A stretch of DNA of 33,893 bases from an uncultured Flavonifractor sp. (GTDB taxonomy: Bacteria; Bacillota; Clostridia; Oscillospirales; Oscillospiraceae), in contig CANDFO010000021.1 in assembly GCA_947384055.1 (NCBI GenBank), positions 1 through 33,893 on the forward strand, read 5' to 3'. Below the pieces are notes generated by a model that saw nothing but the letters and a program-made list of their open reading frames with translations, did no database searches and was not told the origin of the DNA. Positions 29,511 through 33,893 of the stretch are shown here, one piece after another. Both the position numbers and the translations under genes were made by a program. The first letter of the stretch is position 1. Each line of letters starts with the position of its first letter.

Positions 29511-31958
29511 TTATCTCATAAACAGGCTTCCCACCTGATAAACCACAAACGCCCCCAGATAGGCCGCGCCCAGCTGCCAGCCCACGCTGGCCAGCGTCCA
29601 TTTGAGGGAGCCCATCTCCTTGCGGATGGTGGACACCGCCGCCACACAGGGCACGTAGAGCAGCACAAATACCAGAAAGGCATAGGCCGCCGCCGGGCTC
29701 TGGAAGGTTCCGGCCAGGGCCGCGGCCACCGCGGTTCCCCCGGCAGTTACGGAAAAGCCGCAGAACATGCTCATGGAGGAGACCACCATCTCCTTGGCCA
29801 CCAGCCCGGTGAGGAGGGCCACCGCCGCCTGCCAAGTGCCGAAACCCAGAGGTGAGAGCAGAGGGGCGATGAAGCTGCCTACTATGGCCAGCAGGGAATG
29901 GCCCGCGTCCTCCACCAGGCCGAAGCCGCCGCCCTCAAAGCCGAAGGCCTGGAGGAACCACAGCAATACGCTCATGGCTAAAATCAGGGTGCCCGCCTTT
30001 ACCAGGAATCCCCGGACCTTCTCCCATACGTGCAGGGCGATATTTTTCAGGGTGGGCAGGCGGTAGGGGGGCAGCTCCAGCACAAAGGCGGCGGGCTCCC
30101 CTTTGAAGACAAATTTTTTCAGCAGAATACCCGACAGTATGGCGCACAGGAGCCCCAGCAGGTACAGGGAAAAGACCACCAATCCCCCTCTTCCCGGGAA
30201 AAAGGCGGCGGTCAGCAGTCCATACACCGGCAGGCGGGCCGAGCAGGACATGAAGGGCACCAGCATGATGGTCATGCGCCGGTCCTTCTCGTTCTCCATG
30301 GTGCGGGCCCCCATGACGGCGGGCACCGTACAGCCAAACCCCATCAGCATAGGGATAAATGCCTTGCCGCTGAGTCCAAACCTGCGGAGCAGCCGGTCCA
30401 TGATAAAAGCGGCCCGGGCCATGTAGCCGGAATCCTCCAGAAAGGAGAGAAACAAAAACAGAATGGCAATCTGCGGCAGGAAGGTAAGCACGCCGCCCAC
30501 CCCGGCAATGATGCCGTCCACCAGCAGGGCTTCCACCCAGGGGGCGGTTCCTGCGGCAGAGAGCCCGGCCCGGACCACCCCTGCGAAATATCCGCTGATG
30601 AGGGTATCCACCCCGTCGGAGAGGACCTGTCCGGGACCAAAGGTCAGGGCGAACATGCACAGCATCATCAGCAGAAACACCGGAACCGCAAAAATTTTGT
30701 GGGTGACAATGGCGTCAATTTTGTCCGAGCGGGTAGGCGCGCCCAGGGGCCGTCCCTTGTGCACACACTGACTCACCGCCCGCTGGATAAACTGATACCG
30801 GGCGTCGGCAATGAGGGTCTCCCGGTCTCCCAGGGTGTAGGCCCCCTCATACTCCCGGCAGACCTCCTCCAGACCGGACTTGTCGGCGGCAGAGAGCCCC
30901 AGGGCCTCCTCTACCAGGTTGTCTCCCTCAATGAGCTTGATGGAGGCCCAGTGCGCCGGGATGCCGGCGGCGTAGGCCCGGTCGTGGATGAGTTCCCCCA
31001 CCTTATGGTGGATCTGGTGGGTATAGTCGTCGTATAGGTCGTCGGGCTCCACGGTGAATCCCGCGTGCATCTGCCGGTGAGCCTCCCGCAGGAGCTCCTG
31101 AACATTCTTCCCTGAGCGGGCAGTAATGGGGATGACAGGCACACCCAGCGCCCTGGAGAGTCCCGCCACATCAATCCGGTCTCCGTGGCGCTCCACCTCG
31201 TCCATAAAATTCAGGGCCACTACCATGGGCCGCTCCAGCTCCAGCAGCTGGACAGTGAGGTAGAGATTGCGCTCAATGTTGGTCGCGTCCACAATGTCAA
31301 TGATGGCGTCGGGACGCTCGCCCACAATGAAATCCCGGGCCGCGATCTCCTCCATGGAGTAGGGGGACAGGGAGTAGATGCCCGGCAGGTCCACCACCGT
31401 CACGTCGCGGCCGTCCACCTGCGCGTGCCCCTCCTTTTTCTCTACCGTCACGCCGGGCCAGTTGCCCACATACTGGTTGGAGCCGGTGAGGGCATTAAAC
31501 AACGTTGTTTTGCCGCAGTTGGGGTTGCCCGCCAGGGCCAGCTTCATCTGGCGCGTGTCGTGGCTGGCATAGTCCGGCACGCCTCCGTGCACCGCTTTTT
31601 CGTGGAGGTGGTCGGCGCTCATGCGGCGCAGAACCTCGTCATCCGGAATGTGCTGGACCATGCCGACGCGCCGACGGCGGGCCTGGGCCAGCGCCTGCCC
31701 CTCCGTGCCGGTAGCCAGAAGGATATGGGCCGCGTCCTCCTTGCGCAGAGAGAGCTCATATCCCCGCAGGTTGACTTCAATGGGGTCTCCGAAGGGAGCC
31801 GCCTTCCGCACGAAAATCTCTGTGCCCGGGGTCAGTCCCATATCCACCAGCCGCCGCTTGACCGCCCCCCGCTCGCTGCCCACCTGGAGAATAATCCCCC
31901 CCTCGCCGGGGGCCGTTTTCTCCAGGGTGCTGTACTTCTGTTCGGTCTCTGTGCTCAA
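29511..31958 (-). CDS. feoB: Ferrous iron transporter, FeoA-FeoB fusion
   Basis: 815 residues. Residues about 15-85 are a FeoA (SH3-like) domain: GSERGAVKRRLVDMGLTPG and NLRGYELSLRKEDA. After a linker the FeoB G domain starts near 135: GNPNCGKTTLFNALTG, WPGVTVEKKEG, DLPGIYSLSPYSMEE, and ALNFMDE as the weakly matching G4. The membrane part has the gate motifs GFGCTVPAVMGAR and FMSCSARLPVY with conserved Cys residues, and GLVAKEMVV near the end. Imports Fe(II) driven or gated by GTP hydrolysis. The TTG start at 31958 has only a weak GGTGG site, so the exact start is uncertain. First gene of the feoAB-Cys-rich-sirtuin operon. Confidence 0.96.
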   Translation of the reverse strand: MSTETEQKYSTLEKTAPGEGGIILQVGSERGAVKRRLVDMGLTPGTEIFVRKAAPFGDPIEVNLRGYELSLRKEDAAHILLATGTEGQALAQARRRRVGMVQHIPDDEVLRRMSADHLHEKAVHGGVPDYASHDTRQMKLALAGNPNCGKTTLFNALTGSNQYVGNWPGVTVEKKEGHAQVDGRDVTVVDLPGIYSLSPYSMEEIAARDFIVGERPDAIIDIVDATNIERNLYLTVQLLELERPMVVALNFMDEVERHGDRIDVAGLSRALGVPVIPITARSGKNVQELLREAHRQMHAGFTVEPDDLYDDYTHQIHHKVGELIHDRAYAAGIPAHWASIKLIEGDNLVEEALGLSAADKSGLEEVCREYEGAYTLGDRETLIADARYQFIQRAVSQCVHKGRPLGAPTRSDKIDAIVTHKIFAVPVFLLMMLCMFALTFGPGQVLSDGVDTLISGYFAGVVRAGLSAAGTAPWVEALLVDGIIAGVGGVLTFLPQIAILFLFLSFLEDSGYMARAAFIMDRLLRRFGLSGKAFIPMLMGFGCTVPAVMGARTMENEKDRRMTIMLVPFMSCSARLPVYGLLTAAFFPGRGGLVVFSLYLLGLLCAILSGILLKKFVFKGEPAAFVLELPPYRLPTLKNIALHVWEKVRGFLVKAGTLILAMSVLLWFLQAFGFEGGGFGLVEDAGHSLLAIVGSFIAPLLSPLGFGTWQAAVALLTGLVAKEMVVSSMSMFCGFSVTAGGTAVAAALAGTFQSPAAAYAFLVFVLLYVPCVAAVSTIRKEMGSLKWTLASVGWQLGAAYLGAFVVYQVGSLFMR

Positions 31959-31996
31959 AATGCGCCACCGCCCGTCTCATCGTCTGTGTGTCATCT

Positions 31997-32002
31997 ATTA
32001 TA
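31997..32002 (-). promoter_or_regulatory. -10 box of the feo operon promoter
   Basis: Perfect TATAAT on the minus strand about 40 bases before the feoAB start; a partial -35 (TTGCGC) lies 18 bases upstream. No obvious Fur-like palindrome was recognised. Confidence 0.6.
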
Positions 32003-32105
32003 CTACGAAGGACCGGGGCCGCGCAATAGGCGGGACCTGGACGGAAAATAAAAAATTTCCCCGTCTGCGCTCCCCGCGGAAGAAAGCACTTTCTCCCGAA
32101 AATGG

Positions 32106-32134
32106 TTGTGCCGGGCCGACAGGTGTGGTACAAT
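32106..32134 (+). promoter_or_regulatory. Sigma-A promoter of the mscS gene
   Basis: TTGTGC (32106-32111), 17-base spacer, TACAAT (32129-32134), about 32 bases before the start codon. It is divergent from the feo promoter. Confidence 0.7.
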
Positions 32135-32166
32135 GAATAATCCGCAGAGAAAAGGGGGGAGCGCCA

Positions 32167-33018
32167 GTGCTCGCCGTACTGCCCGACCCGGAACAGGCGG
32201 AAGAGGCCGTCGAGACCTTTGCCGCAGTTACCGAGGTAATAAAATCCCTGGATATCAAGCGCATTCTGGCAATTCTGGTTCTGCTGGCCGCCTGCGTAGT
32301 GGGGATGAAGCTCCTGCTGCGGCTTCTGGACCGGACCTTCCGGCGCCTGGAGGTGGAGAAGGGCCTGCACACCTTTGTACGCTCCGCCCTGCGGGTGCTT
32401 CTGTGGCTGATCACCCTGTGTGTGGTGCTGGGGTATATGGGAATTGAGATGACCAGTCTCATCGCCGTACTCAGCGTCCTGGGGCTGGCCCTGTCTCTGG
32501 CGATTCAGGGCGCCCTGTCCAATCTGGCGGGGGGGATTCAGCTGCTGGTGAGCAAGCCCTTCAAGGCCGACGATTACATTGAAGCGGGAACTGTAAGCGG
32601 CACCGTGGCGGAGGTGGGGCTGGTGTACACCCGGCTGCGCACGGTGGACAACAAAATCATCTGCATTCCAAACGGCACAATCTCCGGAGAGACCATTGTC
32701 AACTATAACACACTGGAGCGGCGCCGGGTGGATTTAAAATTTGACACCTCTTATGACGACCTTCCGGATAAGGTTATCGGCTGTATCCGGGCTGTAATTG
32801 CCGCGCACCCCAAAGCTCTGACAGACCCGGAGCCCTTTGTCCGTCTGTCCTCCTACAAGGACAGCAGCATTGAATATTCGCTGCGGGTGTGGGCCCTGAC
32901 CGCGGACTACTGGGACCTCTACTTTGACCTGCTGGAGCAGGTAGGGGCGGCCTTTGCCCGGGAGGGCATTGAAATTACCTATAACCACCTGAACGTACAT
33001 GTGGTGGATAGGATATAA
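32167..33018 (+). CDS. Small-conductance mechanosensitive channel (MscS family)
   Basis: 283 residues, typical length. Membrane spans at about 29-54 and 70-93, then the pore helix (about 97-128) with the Gly/Ala pattern LSVLGLALSLAIQGALSNLAGGIQLL. The cytoplasmic beta domain follows (FKADDYIEAGTVSGTV, GLVYTRLRTVDNKIICIPNG), ending NHLNVHVVD. It opens when membrane tension rises and releases solutes on osmotic downshock. GTG start with GGGGGGA six bases upstream. The next gene starts 50 bases later and may be co-transcribed. Confidence 0.95.
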   Translation: MLAVLPDPEQAEEAVETFAAVTEVIKSLDIKRILAILVLLAACVVGMKLLLRLLDRTFRRLEVEKGLHTFVRSALRVLLWLITLCVVLGYMGIEMTSLIAVLSVLGLALSLAIQGALSNLAGGIQLLVSKPFKADDYIEAGTVSGTVAEVGLVYTRLRTVDNKIICIPNGTISGETIVNYNTLERRRVDLKFDTSYDDLPDKVIGCIRAVIAAHPKALTDPEPFVRLSSYKDSSIEYSLRVWALTADYWDLYFDLLEQVGAAFAREGIEITYNHLNVHVVDRI

Positions 33019-33068
33019 TTTCCGGGATTGCTTCCACGCATCCCCAGGTGAGGAGAGGAGAATTCACG

Positions 33069-33659
33069 ATGTACGACCAAGCGTATAAGGACATTGGAAA
33101 GGGTCTGCGGATGGCATTCTTTGGACAGCTGCTGGCTGTTTTGAGCTCATTTACGTTTATCTCGCTCGGGCCAATCCTGGCGCTGACAAGTCTGGTGCTG
33201 ACGCTGATCGGCCTGAGCAGCGCCGGACGGGGGGACAGCGGCTATCGCACTGCTTTCAGCGTCACCATCGTCAATCTGGCAGTGACCGCCGCGGCCAGCC
33301 TTGTCCTGGCGATTGCAATCTATTTTATCCCCTCCCTGTCAGGCGTGCTCGCCGCCCTCCTGACCATCGTCAGCTCTTTGCTGGGCTTTTTGGCGGTCTA
33401 TTATGTCTGTACTACCAGCTCCGCCCTGCTGGAGGACCGGGAGACGGCCCTCTCCATGCGGGCCGCAACCGTGTGGAAGCTCTACGGAGCCTGTATTGCC
33501 ATTACGGTGGTGTGCGGTCTCACAGCGCTGCTTCCCTTTACCGCGACGCTGGTTCTGGCCGGAGGGGTTTCCCTTCTCGCCTCCATTGTGCAGGCAGTGG
33601 CCGGAGTCCTCTACATGCTGTTCCTCTACCGGGCATCGGAGGTATTTCAGAGCTGGTGA
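33069..33659 (+). CDS. Multi-span membrane protein of unknown function
   Basis: 196 residues with about five membrane segments (near residues 14-48, 62-84, 88-112, 137-157 and 162-187) and a short amphipathic start (MYDQAYKDIGKGLRMAF). No family recognised; it resembles many small Firmicutes membrane proteins without a known role. The ATG at 33069 follows an AGGAG-rich stretch about eight bases upstream; the frame is open a little further upstream but without a better start. It follows mscS closely. Confidence 0.8.
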   Translation: MYDQAYKDIGKGLRMAFFGQLLAVLSSFTFISLGPILALTSLVLTLIGLSSAGRGDSGYRTAFSVTIVNLAVTAAASLVLAIAIYFIPSLSGVLAALLTIVSSLLGFLAVYYVCTTSSALLEDRETALSMRAATVWKLYGACIAITVVCGLTALLPFTATLVLAGGVSLLASIVQAVAGVLYMLFLYRASEVFQSW

Positions 33660-33687
33660 CAAAATACCAATTCAGCCGCAGCCCTTT

Positions 33688-33735
33688 TAGAACCTGTATT
33701 CCCAACCGTAGAATGCTGAATAGGCAGGAATAAAT
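33688..33735. repeat. R1 family fragment
   Basis: TAGAACCTGTATTCCCAACC and the following GAATGCTGAATAGGC match one end of the 25262-25351 element read in reverse. The other end is not seen, so it is partial or degenerate. Confidence 0.6.
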
Positions 33736-33757
33736 CGTCATGTTTCATTAGGAAAGA

Positions 33758-33786
33758 GAGGGCCCGGACAAACTGTCCGGGCCCTC
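33758..33786 (+). terminator. Hairpin after the mscS region, possible terminator
   Basis: Perfect 13-bp GC-rich stem (GAGGGCCCGGACA at 33758-33770 with 33774-33786) and a three-base loop. No T-tract follows, so termination is uncertain. It directly precedes R3, as the palindrome at 8873 does. Confidence 0.45.
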
Positions 33787-33893
33787 AGACTGTCGAAAAA
33801 CTTCCCCACGGGAACGCCTCGCAGAGTTTTGCCGCCCCAGGGCGGCAAAATAAAGTCAAAATCGGTCATTTTCGGGGACATGTGCCTCGAAAA
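33787..33893. repeat. Dispersed structured repeat R3, copy 2 (cut by window end)
   Basis: Closely matches 8904-9012 along its whole visible length, keeping the GTTTTGCCGCCC hairpin and the start of the TCATTTTCGGGG hairpin. The window ends inside the second arm of that hairpin. Confidence 0.85.

Noticed and set aside
33758..33786. Confident terminator after the mscS region
   Set aside because: The stem is perfect but has no T-tract on the plus strand, so it is kept only as a possible terminator and as the head of the R3 repeat.

Overview
The window (33.9 kb, GC-rich) looks like chromosomal DNA from an anaerobic low-GC-phylum but GC-rich Clostridia member, most likely an Oscillospiraceae relative (Flavonifractor / Pseudoflavonifractor / Lawsonibacter type). 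This is inferred from Firmicutes-type genes (ptsH-ptsI, SpoVB-like flippase, YitT, FeoA-FeoB fusion with a Cys-rich partner, a YacP/Rae1-type nuclease), strong AGGAGG ribosome binding sites with many GTG and TTG starts, and canonical sigma-A promoters. No taxonomic search was possible. There are no rRNA or tRNA genes, CRISPR array or phage; the mobile DNA seen is short, non-coding and repeat-like.

Layout. 1-2.2 kb (minus): a two-component system, with the sensor kinase cut by the window edge exactly at its phospho-accepting histidine. 2.5-7.2 kb (minus): a compact set of a TetM/EF-G-like GTPase fused to a Rae1-like NYN nuclease, then HPr and PTS Enzyme I, ended by a strong terminator. 7.4-8.6 kb: ruvX (plus), convergent with two half-length TauE/SafE (TSUP) membrane genes. 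8.6-9.25 kb: non-coding, packed with hairpins and repeats. 9.25-15.2 kb (minus): trmL-pgk-tpiA-gpmI-eno, lower glycolysis without gapA, with MITE-like elements in two gene gaps. 15.4-19.7 kb (plus): proB, an unrecognised 507-residue membrane protein, proA, and a small unknown protein. 19.9-25.1 kb (minus): a lipoprotein with a transglutaminase-like fold lacking its catalytic Cys, a LUD-domain protein, a YitT-family protein and a type IIA topoisomerase A subunit. 25.2-26.9 kb: an AT-rich GNAT acetyltransferase (plus) and trmO (minus), bounded by inverted copies of a repeat end. 26.85-32 kb (minus): a SpoVB-like flippase, then a feoAB-(Cys-rich protein)-sirtuin operon. 32.1-33.7 kb (plus): an MscS channel and a small multi-span membrane protein; the window ends inside a dispersed repeat.

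How the genes work together. HPr and Enzyme I are the general phosphotransfer proteins for sugar uptake and the glycolytic cluster handles the triose half of the pathway. proB and proA make glutamate semialdehyde for proline. FeoAB with its Cys-rich partner imports ferrous iron. The most unusual items are the GTPase-Rae1 fusion next to ptsHI, an HPr without the regulatory Ser46, the Cys-less transglutaminase-like lipoprotein, the unknown membrane protein inside proBA, and several families of structured intergenic repeats, some of whose ends coincide with stop codons.
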